Below, one piece after another: positions 1 through 7,342 of a DNA stretch of 9,894 bases. The position numbers and the translations under genes are program-made. The stretch is from an uncultured Calothrix sp. (GTDB lineage Bacteria > Cyanobacteriota > Cyanobacteriia > Cyanobacteriales > Nostocaceae). Within the stretch, counting starts at the first letter, position 1. Every line of letters starts with the position of its first letter. The notes under the pieces were generated by a model. It saw only the letters and a program-made list of their open reading frames with translations. It was not told the DNA's origin and made no database searches. Location of the stretch: the NCBI GenBank assembly GCA_937884685.1, contig CAKZYM010000250.1, forward strand, positions 1 to 9,894, read 5' to 3'.

Positions 1-391
1 CATCAGATGTAACGATAGGTGTTTGATGTAATAATTGCATCGCGTATCCTAGCAAAAGCTCAGTTTGAAAATCTTTAGAACCGTAAGCCGTCAATAAATA
101 GTGAAGGTCCAAAGCCAGAGGTGAATTTTTAGAGTGTTTATTTTCTTGGTTCTGAGAATATTTTTCGCGGAAATCTTGAGAAATCCAATCTACGTTTCTA
201 TTTTGAGAAATTTGATAGAGGAAGAGATTTAATTGAGTTCGTTCGTCACTGCCAACTGTAATCATATCAGGTGGTATTGCCGTTACAACCACATCACCAA
301 CAGTTTGAGTAATTGAATCTTGAACCATTCCATTTTCTAGTAGATGTTTGAGTATTGCTGTTACAGCAGCAATGGATAACGCATTACTCAT
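1..391 (-). CDS. DUF4255 / Pvc16-like eCIS cap (tail terminator) protein, partial
   Basis: This gene reads leftward from ATG at 391-389 and leaves the window after 130 codons, so only the N-terminal part is present. The visible protein starts MSNALSIAAVTAILKHLLEN and carries TQLNLFLYQISQN (residues 52-64), PLALDLHYLLTAYG (91-104) and GYAMQLLHQTPI (115-126). These are the hallmark blocks of the DUF4255 (Pvc16 N-terminal) family. In characterised eCIS particles (PVC, Afp) this family caps or terminates the sheath-tube. In many eCIS loci it sits near the sheath and tube genes, so the rest of an eCIS cluster probably lies to the left of the window (inference). No Shine-Dalgarno sequence precedes the start, which is not unusual in cyanobacteria. 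It is divergent from the kinase at 733. Family assignment is strong; particle membership cannot be shown from this fragment. Confidence 0.88.
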   Translation of the reverse strand, partial: MSNALSIAAVTAILKHLLENGMVQDSITQTVGDVVVTAIPPDMITVGSDERTQLNLFLYQISQNRNVDWISQDFREKYSQNQENKHSKNSPLALDLHYLLTAYGSKDFQTELLLGYAMQLLHQTPIVTSD

Positions 392-732
392 ATAATTTTA
401 AAGAGGGGGTGTATAAATCATGGTGACTCAAAACTACTACCATAAAACAATTAAAGTTTTGATAATTCACTACAAAATAAAAGAAATGACTCTCCTATTA
501 TTTTGAGACATAAATTTTCACTCAATCGTTAAGAATCAATAAAAAATATTAGTACGAATATATATACAGTAAAGTTTATTTGTAATCTAGTTTACTAATT
601 GTGAATAAAAAATAAAATAATTGTTAAATAGACTATGTTTTAATTCAAAGCTCAATTTACACTATAAAATACACTTGATTTTTTATTTTGATTGAGATTA
701 AGTAACAAGTTGTAATAAAAAAGAAGGTTTTA
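392..732. other. AT-rich divergent intergenic region
   Basis: This 341-bp spacer separates the leftward DUF4255 gene from the rightward kinase gene, so it must hold the promoters for both. It is very AT-rich, with several TATA-like stretches (for example around 560-567 and 663-668). I see no convincing -35/-10 pair, no clear operator palindrome, no RNA gene and no ORF of credible length. Confidence 0.7.
663..668 (+). promoter_or_regulatory. Candidate -10 box for the kinase operon
   Basis: TATAAA lies 64 bp upstream of the kinase ATG. The best -35 at 17-bp spacing is TTAATT (640-645), a poor match to TTGACA. In such AT-rich DNA this is only a candidate. The same 11-mer, ACTATAAAATA, recurs in the short gap before the next gene (2466-2476), which may be chance. 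Confidence 0.22.
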
Positions 733-2451
733 ATGGCTTCTTCAGATTCTCCAAATCCTTGGCTTGGTCGTATGGTAGGTGATAACCAACGATATCGTTT
801 GGATAAAAGATTAGGTGGGGGTGGCATGGGTGAAGTATTTATCGCAATGGATACCCGTGTCGGACAGCAAGTAGCATTAAAATTACTTAAGGATACGTTT
901 GTTACTTCATCAGAGATGAGAAAACGTTTTGAGCGTGAAATAGCAGTTTGCGCGGCTTTGCAAAGTGACCATATAGTCAAGATTACAGACTGTGGGTTTA
1001 CTGATGAAGGTTATCCATTTTATGTGATGGAATATTTACGGGGACAAACCTTACGACAACTGATATTGCGAGAAAAACGATTATCTGTGAATAGAACACA
1101 AGCAATCATTTCTCAAGTTTGTAAAGGTTTACAGCTAGCCCATCAGGGAGTAATTTTACAAAAAGAAGGTGGAACACCTATTAAGGTAATTCATCGAGAT
1201 TTAAAACCAGATAATATATTCCTCATAACAACAAATTTAGGTGAGTGGGTAAAGATTTTGGATTTTGGTCTTGCTAAAGTCCGCAATCAATCTGTAGAAC
1301 AGACAAACCTAACTACTACATTTGTAGGGACATTTCGTTATGCTGCACCAGAACAGTTACAAAATGATAAAAATCTTGATGAGAGGGCAGATATATACAG
1401 TTTAGGACTGTTAACCTATGAAATGCTATGCGGAGTAGACCCTTTCGGTTTAACTCTTAAAGGGAGTAAAGTCAGTGAAACTTCTTGGATAATTGCTCAT
1501 GCTCATGAGAAACCATTGCCACTGTGTTCATCATTACCGCAATCTAATGGTGAATATATATCACCACAATTAGAAGCTGTAGTGACGAAATGTCTCCAAA
1601 AGAAACCAGAAGAACGTTTTGCAAATGTTGAAGAATTAGATAGGGAATTGCAAATTGCGGTTCAATCTCAAACAGGAAAATCTAATCCTGGAGATATTCC
1701 CAATACAGCATTACTTCAACCTTTAAGAAATAGAGGTTCCCATGATGAAACTGTTTCCCGAAGTATACAACCTACTGAACAAGCTAATAGTAAACCTTGG
1801 CAAAACAAAGGTTCTGATGATGAAACTATTGCTCGACCAATACAATCTAATCAACAAAGTAATGCGGAAAACCCACCTTTAGTAAATCAAACTCAGTTTC
1901 AGCAACGCAATCCTCAGAGCAATGCGGAAAATCCACCTTTAGTAAATAAAACTCAGTTTCAGCAGCGTAATCCTCAGAATAATGCGGAAAATCCACCTTT
2001 AGTAAATAAAACTCAGTTTCAGCAGCGAAATACTCAGAATAATGCGGAAAATCAACATTTAGTAAATAAAACTCAGTTTCAGCAACGCAATTCTCAAAGT
2101 AATGCGGAAAATCAACATTTAATAAATAAAACTCAGTTTCAGCAACGCAATTCTCAAAGCAATGCGGAAAATCAGCCATTATCTAATGAAATTGAATTTC
2201 AACCAAGCTCTTCTCAAAATAATTTGGTAGATATACCTGATACTATTCTTGAAACACCATTAAAAAGCAAACAGCAGGTGAAGTTATATGATGATGAGAA
2301 CAATAATAAAAATAATCAATTTTATCGTCATTTATGGAAAATTATAGGGATGATTCTGATTTTTGGGATGGCATTTTACATTGGAATGAATCTTCAATTT
2401 CAAAAAGAACCTATTCCAAACAATCAGGAAAATGTAAATAATGAAAATTAA
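733..2451 (+). CDS. Membrane-anchored Hanks-type Ser/Thr protein kinase with tandem-repeat linker
   Basis: This is a 572-residue eukaryotic-type Ser/Thr kinase of the bacterial PknB-like class. The domain spans about residues 20-312 and is intact: Gly-rich loop LGGGGMGEV (27-35), ATP-binding K50 in VALK, alpha-C Glu E69, catalytic loop HRDLKPDN (154-161), DFG (177-179), APE (205-207) and DIYSLG (220-225). Activity is therefore expected. A long Asn/Gln-rich linker (313-530) contains paired DETxxRxIQ-type motifs (T340, T365), paired DIPxT motifs (T325, T504) and six 20-residue repeats (375-494). One membrane helix (about 537-554, preceded by the basic YRHLWK) leaves an 18-residue tail, so the kinase domain is predicted cytoplasmic. 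No PASTA or other sensor domain follows the helix. The start is supported by AAGAAGG at 721-727, 5 nt before ATG. It is first in a run of four same-strand genes; partners may be phosphorylation targets (inference). Confidence 0.95.
   Translation: MASSDSPNPWLGRMVGDNQRYRLDKRLGGGGMGEVFIAMDTRVGQQVALKLLKDTFVTSSEMRKRFEREIAVCAALQSDHIVKITDCGFTDEGYPFYVMEYLRGQTLRQLILREKRLSVNRTQAIISQVCKGLQLAHQGVILQKEGGTPIKVIHRDLKPDNIFLITTNLGEWVKILDFGLAKVRNQSVEQTNLTTTFVGTFRYAAPEQLQNDKNLDERADIYSLGLLTYEMLCGVDPFGLTLKGSKVSETSWIIAHAHEKPLPLCSSLPQSNGEYISPQLEAVVTKCLQKKPEERFANVEELDRELQIAVQSQTGKSNPGDIPNTALLQPLRNRGSHDETVSRSIQPTEQANSKPWQNKGSDDETIARPIQSNQQSNAENPPLVNQTQFQQRNPQSNAENPPLVNKTQFQQRNPQNNAENPPLVNKTQFQQRNTQNNAENQHLVNKTQFQQRNSQSNAENQHLINKTQFQQRNSQSNAENQPLSNEIEFQPSSSQNNLVDIPDTILETPLKSKQQVKLYDDENNNKNNQFYRHLWKIIGMILIFGMAFYIGMNLQFQKEPIPNNQENVNNEN
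1855..2214 (+). repeat. 60-bp in-frame tandem repeat, six copies, within the kinase linker
   Basis: Six head-to-tail 60-bp units encode a 20-residue unit beginning QSNAEN and ending NKTQFQQRN (kinase residues 375-494). Copies 1-5 are closely similar at DNA and protein level; copy 6 is degenerate (EIEFQ in place of KTQFQ). The Thr of the TQF core recurs at 387, 407, 427, 447 and 467. Near-identity at the DNA level implies recent slippage or recombination, so copy number may vary between strains. Confidence 0.95.
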
Positions 2452-2497
2452 CAGTTTTATCTGAAACTATAAAATATATAATTATCAATATTAAAAC

Positions 2498-4750
2498 ATG
2501 GAAAAAAATTATATTAATGCTAGCCTTTCAACTCAAGAATTAACCTTTATTAACGGAACTACACCAGCTTCATTTGAAGTAATCGTTAAGAACGATAGTG
2601 ATGTATTTGCCGACTTCCAAATTGATATTAAGGCTGCTGGAGAGAATCGCAATCAAGGGGAAAAATGGTATAGATTAGAACCGGAAGTTTCCTCAGCTAA
2701 ACCTCCCGGTAGCAGTACTAGTTTTCAAGTGATTATTTTCGACACACCAATTACTGGATTTATTGGTACTGCAAATTTGACAGTGAGGATTTTTTCTTTA
2801 CAGTTAAAGCAAGAGCGCCGATTACTGCTACGGTTAAATATTGGCAGCAACAATCAACCCAGTATTTTAGCTTTACAATTTCCAGTTAAACAGTTTCATG
2901 TAGATGCCAGTAATCCTGTTGATATACCAGTAATAGTAAGCAATAATAGTCAACAATCTACAGAAGTTAACCTCTCATTTTTGATAGATGAGCGTTGGAA
3001 AATTCGTAATTATCAACAGCGTTTTCCTCTGGAAGCTGGTTGTCAACAAGAGGTTATTTTTAAATGTCAAGCTCCTTCAGTAAATAAAGCAGCAAGTAAA
3101 AATTATTCCTTTAAAATAGAAGCTACTGGTAGTAATAGTCATCCAAATAGTGTTGAAGGTAATATTGAAATAGCACCATTTGGTTTTGTAGAATTTGATA
3201 TTGCCAATCCACAACAAATAATTCCGTTAAAACATCAATGGTTACCTAATTGGAAATCAGATAAAGCATCTTTTGAATTAAGCTTTAAAAATATAAGTAA
3301 TTTAATTCAGCAAATTAATATTCAACTACAGGGTAAAGACGCTAGTAAATGTAGTGTTGAGCAAATTCCTGAGAATGCTAGACTCGATGTTGGCAAAACA
3401 AATCAAATTAATTTAAATATTAAGATCAAGCGTCATTGGGTAGGAATCAGAAAGAAACTACAATTAGAAGCAAAAGCCGAATTATCCGATCAACGTCTGA
3501 GTAGTACCACAGAACCCGCTACAAAAACTTTAGAATTAAAAGTCTTACCAATTATACCTTTGTGGCTACAGTTGACTCTTCTTGCAGTAATCGCAGGAAT
3601 AGCATCGATACTATCTCAAAAAGACCCGATAATGCATAAAGCAAGTGTTAACTCAGTTGACTTTAATGGTGTAGGAAGTATTGCTATCAGTGGCTCTGAT
3701 GATTGTACATTAAGACGTTGGGAAATCCGCGGTCAAAAACTAAAACCGGAAATCGTAATAAATGAAATCAACAATAAAATCTGTGATAATAATCACAATA
3801 AGAAAGGTTTATTAAGTACTCTTGATATCGGAATAAGATTGGTAAGCTTTATACCTAGGGATAATAATATTGTAGCAGCGGGTTTAGATAAAGGCTCAAT
3901 TGAACTTAGAGATGTAAATTCTGGTCAACTCATTAGCAAATTAGAAGATAAAAGCATACAAGAAAAAGACCAAATTTTTGATTTAGAATTTACCCCTGAT
4001 TCTAATTTTTTATTTAGCGGTCATGGTAGCGGTAAAATTAGATTTTGGTCAATAGAATCTCCTGAATTCCAAAATGAGCGAGAACCTATACAAATAATCA
4101 ATCTAAGTGAAAAATTAAAAGCAATACAACCAGGATTTAAAATTAGAGCCTTAAAACTAAAATTTATTCCTACTTCAAAGAATTCAGGAAACTTAGTTAT
4201 TGCTGGTAAATATTCAGAATTCATTATCATATTACCTTGGAATCCAAATCAGATTCAGGAGGGATTTGAAAAAATCTATATACAAAAAAGAAGTAGTTCA
4301 TCCAATATCTTAGCATTAGCAACATTACCCGACAAAAATATCTTAGTTACTGCTGATGCTAATGGATACATCACAACCTGGGATTTAAATAAATGTCTCA
4401 ATGATATTAGAAATGAAACAGGAAAAAAACAAATAAATCAATTAAATTGTTCTATTATTGATGAGCCTTGGGAAGCTTCTCAGACTGCTGGTGTAAATAG
4501 TTTAGTATTTAGTGAAGATGCTCGTTTCTTGGTGAGTGGTGGTGGAGATGGAAGAGTTATGGTTTGGAAATTAGATGACGAATATAAGCGTGAACAAACA
4601 AAAAAAGGAAAAAATATATATGAGACTGAAAGTGACAAAGCTATTAGTAGCATTGATTTAGAAATAAATAGTCAAGGTAATTTAATGGTTTTAATTGGAA
4701 CAGAAGATAAAAAAGTTAAATTACATCGCGTTATCATTCAATCAAAATAA
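2498..4750 (+). CDS. Ig-like / single membrane helix / WD40 propeller protein
   Basis: This 750-residue protein has no enzymatic motif and is probably a scaffold or sensor. Three Ig-like beta-sandwich regions (about 5-116, 125-226, 230-350) resemble COG1470-type domains. The first has WYRLEPEVS (57-65), then TGFIGTANLTVRIFS (86-100). A hydrophobic helix lies at about 353-372 with no N-terminal signal peptide. Residues 380-747 form roughly seven WD40-like blades, clearest at 381-408 (SGSDDCTLRRWEI), 491-519, 602-630 (ending TTWDL) and 664-692 (GGGDGRVMVW); blades 2, 4 and 7 are degenerate. Seven blades would close one propeller. The segment before the helix (KRHWVGIRKK, 311-320) aligns with the WWRRPW segment of the next gene, so the two are related. 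The start ATG has no visible Shine-Dalgarno sequence. It follows the kinase stop by 46 bp, consistent with co-transcription. Which side of the membrane each half occupies is uncertain. Confidence 0.85.
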   Translation: MEKNYINASLSTQELTFINGTTPASFEVIVKNDSDVFADFQIDIKAAGENRNQGEKWYRLEPEVSSAKPPGSSTSFQVIIFDTPITGFIGTANLTVRIFSLQLKQERRLLLRLNIGSNNQPSILALQFPVKQFHVDASNPVDIPVIVSNNSQQSTEVNLSFLIDERWKIRNYQQRFPLEAGCQQEVIFKCQAPSVNKAASKNYSFKIEATGSNSHPNSVEGNIEIAPFGFVEFDIANPQQIIPLKHQWLPNWKSDKASFELSFKNISNLIQQINIQLQGKDASKCSVEQIPENARLDVGKTNQINLNIKIKRHWVGIRKKLQLEAKAELSDQRLSSTTEPATKTLELKVLPIIPLWLQLTLLAVIAGIASILSQKDPIMHKASVNSVDFNGVGSIAISGSDDCTLRRWEIRGQKLKPEIVINEINNKICDNNHNKKGLLSTLDIGIRLVSFIPRDNNIVAAGLDKGSIELRDVNSGQLISKLEDKSIQEKDQIFDLEFTPDSNFLFSGHGSGKIRFWSIESPEFQNEREPIQIINLSEKLKAIQPGFKIRALKLKFIPTSKNSGNLVIAGKYSEFIIILPWNPNQIQEGFEKIYIQKRSSSSNILALATLPDKNILVTADANGYITTWDLNKCLNDIRNETGKKQINQLNCSIIDEPWEASQTAGVNSLVFSEDARFLVSGGGDGRVMVWKLDDEYKREQTKKGKNIYETESDKAISSIDLEINSQGNLMVLIGTEDKKVKLHRVIIQSK

Positions 4751-4790
4751 TAAATAATAATCATAATTTAATTTAATTAAACAATAAATC

Positions 4791-4797
4791 AAAGGAG
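4791..4797 (+). promoter_or_regulatory. Strong Shine-Dalgarno with unusually long spacer
   Basis: AAAGGAG is the best ribosome binding site in the window, but it ends 15 nt before the ATG at 4813, longer than the usual 5-10 nt. No in-frame ATG, GTG or TTG lies between them; the only closer option would be ATT at 4810. The ATG is kept as start because the Ig-like domain begins right after it. Confidence 0.5.
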
Positions 4798-4812
4798 TCA
4801 AGTTTTAAGATT

Positions 4813-7185
4813 ATGTATATTCCCAATCAAAATCCATTAAATATAAATATAAACCCTCCTGGACTGCAATCTGGAATGCCAGGAGAAACAATCAAAATCC
4901 ACATTGTAGTTACGAATAATGGGGACATAGATGCTGTTATTAATCTATTTCTGAATTTAGATGAAGAATTGCAAACATTAATCGGTACATCAAACTCAGA
5001 ACGACAAAGTATTAGTCTGAGTCCAAATGAAAGTAGTAATGAAATAACTTTTGAACTTCCGCTTCCTGTTAATGCTTCTCCTGGAACTTACGACTACACT
5101 TTAGTTGTAGATTCACCAGAACATTATCCGCAACATACTCCGATTAATTGTCCATCTCAAATTAAAATTTTATTCAAAGAACAAACAAGAGTTGGTTTAA
5201 ATGACCCAACTTTTTTTATTAAACCAAGTACGAATCCCCATAAACCACTGATTTTTAAATCCGGTGAACCTTTACAGCTAGAAGTACAGGTTATCAATAA
5301 TTCCGACCGTGTAGACCGTTTTCGCTTGAATTGTCCGGATTTAGATGAGGATTGGTTTACCATCAATTACCCAAAAACGGGTTTAGAGAGCGAGGGATTA
5401 ACCGAAGTTAATGCATTAGAACTCAATAATAAATCTCAAGCCACGATATTATTACAGTTACATCCACCAAAAGATGCATTAGAAGGAAACTACAATCCTG
5501 CTATTCGCTTATATTCGGAAAATTATCCAGATTTAGTTTTACTTGACTTAGTTTATACTCGAATTCCTCCCAATTATCGTTTAGATGTAGATTTAGAAAC
5601 AGTTTTAGGACAAGTTAGTTATCGCTCCGGTGAATATATATTATCAATTATCAATCAAGGAAATCTAATTCGAGAACTGATATTTAATGCTAAAACTCGC
5701 GATGAATATGAAATATGTAAATATGATTTTAATCCTACACAAGTAAAATTATTACCATTAGCAGAAACAGAAGTTAACCTCAGAGTAAAACCAAGAGGTT
5801 GGTGGAGAAGACCTTGGCTTGGTGCAGGTAGAACTATTAACTTTCAAGTTGAACTTGAAGACAAGCAAAGTTATAAATTGCCAGATAAACAGATACAAGC
5901 TATTTTAACCTGGAAATCTCGTCCTATATGGCAGTTTTTGTTATTACTTCTATTTGCTCTAGGTATATTTGGAGTAACTGCATTTATTGTCTGGAGGTTA
6001 TTAAATCCCGAACCTTTAAAAATCCAAAGTTTTAGTGCGAGCAAATCTCAGATTGAAGAAGGTAAAGATATTCAATTAAACTGGGAAATTACTCAATATA
6101 ATCAATTAAAAAAATTGGATTTAATTGCTAAAGAACCTGATACTCCCCAATCTAATTTTTTAGAAGGTGATTTCAGGAAAAAGCTAGAATCACTTTGTAA
6201 GAAAGAAAATAATACTTTAAAATGTACAAATATTGATATGGGAAGAAAGGGTATTGTTGGAGAATATACCTTTGATTTACAAGCTCAATATAGAGCAGGT
6301 GGTTTACCATTTTCCAGAAAAACTAATCAAAAAATCAATAAACAGACTAAAGTTATAGTCAAAGAAAAACAAATTGCAGAAGTTGTCAATTTCGGAGTTG
6401 TCAACAATAAATATACTAAAGGTCAAAATATATTATTGAATTGGAAAATTAAAAATTATACTTTGCTGGAGTCAGTTCAAATATCTGGTAAAACAGCAGA
6501 TGGAAAAGCATTGAAACCTTTAAACTTGAGTTTTAAAAATGGTTTACCAGAGGATTCATTACTCCAAGAAAATTGTCAGCAATTGAATGATGAGCAAGCT
6601 TTAGAATGTAACAATATCCCTATACCTGCATTATCAGTGGGTTCTTTTGCTTATAAAATCAATGCTTACTCTAAAGATATTAATAATAGAAATAGTGAGA
6701 AAGAAAATAATAATGCTGTAGAAGTATTACCCAAAAACTTTAAGATTATTTCTTTTCTTGCTAACGGGAAACAAAGCCTGGAAATTGAGGAAGGGAAACA
6801 AGTCATATTAGGCTGGAAAGAACAAGCAGACTCATCAGAAGAAGTGCATGAGGATATTGATTGCGTTGGAAGTAATTTACCTTTGACAGGTGAAAAAAGC
6901 ATATTTGTGACAAATCCTCAATGTAAGCTGCAAGTAACCGATATATTTAATAAATTAAAACCCCAGTATCAAGTAATTAACGTTAAAGTCAAACCAAAAC
7001 CACAGCCTATTCCTACAGTAACGGTTCCTGCCCCAGATTCTACACCAAATAATTCCACAAATAATAATTTAAGAGAAAGAAGTAATAATTCTCGACCTAA
7101 AACAAACTCTAGAAGAAATACAGCAATTCCACTGCCAGATATTGAAGATAAGCTTAATTCACAGCAAACAGATAGAAGTATTTAA
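4813..7185 (+). CDS. COG1470-like Ig-repeat protein with single membrane helix
   Basis: This 790-residue protein appears to be structural or adaptor-like, with no catalytic motif. Three Ig-like regions (about 6-122, 130-250, 254-365) are followed by VKPRGWWRRPWLGAGR (325-340) and one strong membrane helix (about 372-394) flanked by WKSRP on the N side. The C-terminal half holds three related repeats (about 402-515, 522-639, 643-726). Each opens with a G-x-x-I/V-x-L-x-W core, with W at 424, 544 and 668, and each has one Cys pair: 462/471, 588/599 and 684/704. The pairs and the basic N-side flank favour a cytoplasmic N-half and an extracytoplasmic C-half (inference). A Pro/Asn/Arg-rich tail (727-790) ends the protein. 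The N-half is paralogous to the previous gene, which has a WD40 propeller after the helix instead. The 62-bp gap suggests one operon. Specific function unknown. Confidence 0.85.
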   Translation: MYIPNQNPLNININPPGLQSGMPGETIKIHIVVTNNGDIDAVINLFLNLDEELQTLIGTSNSERQSISLSPNESSNEITFELPLPVNASPGTYDYTLVVDSPEHYPQHTPINCPSQIKILFKEQTRVGLNDPTFFIKPSTNPHKPLIFKSGEPLQLEVQVINNSDRVDRFRLNCPDLDEDWFTINYPKTGLESEGLTEVNALELNNKSQATILLQLHPPKDALEGNYNPAIRLYSENYPDLVLLDLVYTRIPPNYRLDVDLETVLGQVSYRSGEYILSIINQGNLIRELIFNAKTRDEYEICKYDFNPTQVKLLPLAETEVNLRVKPRGWWRRPWLGAGRTINFQVELEDKQSYKLPDKQIQAILTWKSRPIWQFLLLLLFALGIFGVTAFIVWRLLNPEPLKIQSFSASKSQIEEGKDIQLNWEITQYNQLKKLDLIAKEPDTPQSNFLEGDFRKKLESLCKKENNTLKCTNIDMGRKGIVGEYTFDLQAQYRAGGLPFSRKTNQKINKQTKVIVKEKQIAEVVNFGVVNNKYTKGQNILLNWKIKNYTLLESVQISGKTADGKALKPLNLSFKNGLPEDSLLQENCQQLNDEQALECNNIPIPALSVGSFAYKINAYSKDINNRNSEKENNNAVEVLPKNFKIISFLANGKQSLEIEEGKQVILGWKEQADSSEEVHEDIDCVGSNLPLTGEKSIFVTNPQCKLQVTDIFNKLKPQYQVINVKVKPKPQPIPTVTVPAPDSTPNNSTNNNLRERSNNSRPKTNSRRNTAIPLPDIEDKLNSQQTDRSI

Positions 7186-7342
7186 GAAGCTTAATCGCTC
7201 TCGCTCTATGACTCAACCCAAACCTGTATTGATGGGTGAGGTTAGTGAGTAGTAAGTGGTGCATAGTCAATTTTTTTAATTAACTAGTATAAGTTTTTAT
7301 ATCAGTACATATATAGTATAATTTGATAAAAAATAATAAATA
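7186..7342. other. Intergenic spacer with imperfect hairpin and T-run
   Basis: This is the longest gap inside the four-gene run (157 bp). It holds an imperfect inverted repeat, CTCAACCC (7212-7219) with GGGTGAG (7234-7240), and a run of seven T at 7271-7277. The T-run is 30 bp past the stem, so this is not a standard intrinsic terminator. With the TATAAT at 7317 it suggests the caspase gene may be partly uncoupled from the upstream genes. Confidence 0.4.
7317..7322 (+). promoter_or_regulatory. Candidate -10 box for the caspase gene
   Basis: A perfect TATAAT lies 20 bp upstream of the caspase ATG. The expected -35 region is only T-rich (around 7294-7299) and does not match TTGACA well. If used, the leader would be about 12-15 nt and without a Shine-Dalgarno sequence. 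AT-rich context makes a chance match likely enough to keep confidence low. Confidence 0.35.

Noticed and set aside
657..980. Minus-strand 107-residue open frame
   Set aside because: It overlaps the conserved start of the kinase domain and shows no recognisable domain; it is a shadow of the kinase gene.
1847..2179. Minus-strand 110-residue open frame with a 20-residue periodicity
   Set aside because: It is the antisense reading of the kinase tandem repeat. A 60-bp unit without stops in one antisense frame automatically stays open when repeated, and there is no supporting start signal or family resemblance.
1855..2214. CRISPR-like array from regular 60-bp spacing
   Set aside because: The whole 60-bp unit is conserved with no variable spacers, and the units are in frame within the kinase gene.
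3635..4740. Caspase-recruiting or NTPase module in the WD40 protein
   Set aside because: No Walker A/B or death-domain-like motif is present; the region is explained by WD40-like blades only.
7212..7277. Intrinsic terminator between the Ig-repeat gene and the caspase gene
   Set aside because: The stem is short and imperfect and the T-run begins about 30 bp after it, so it does not meet the usual hairpin-plus-U-tract form.
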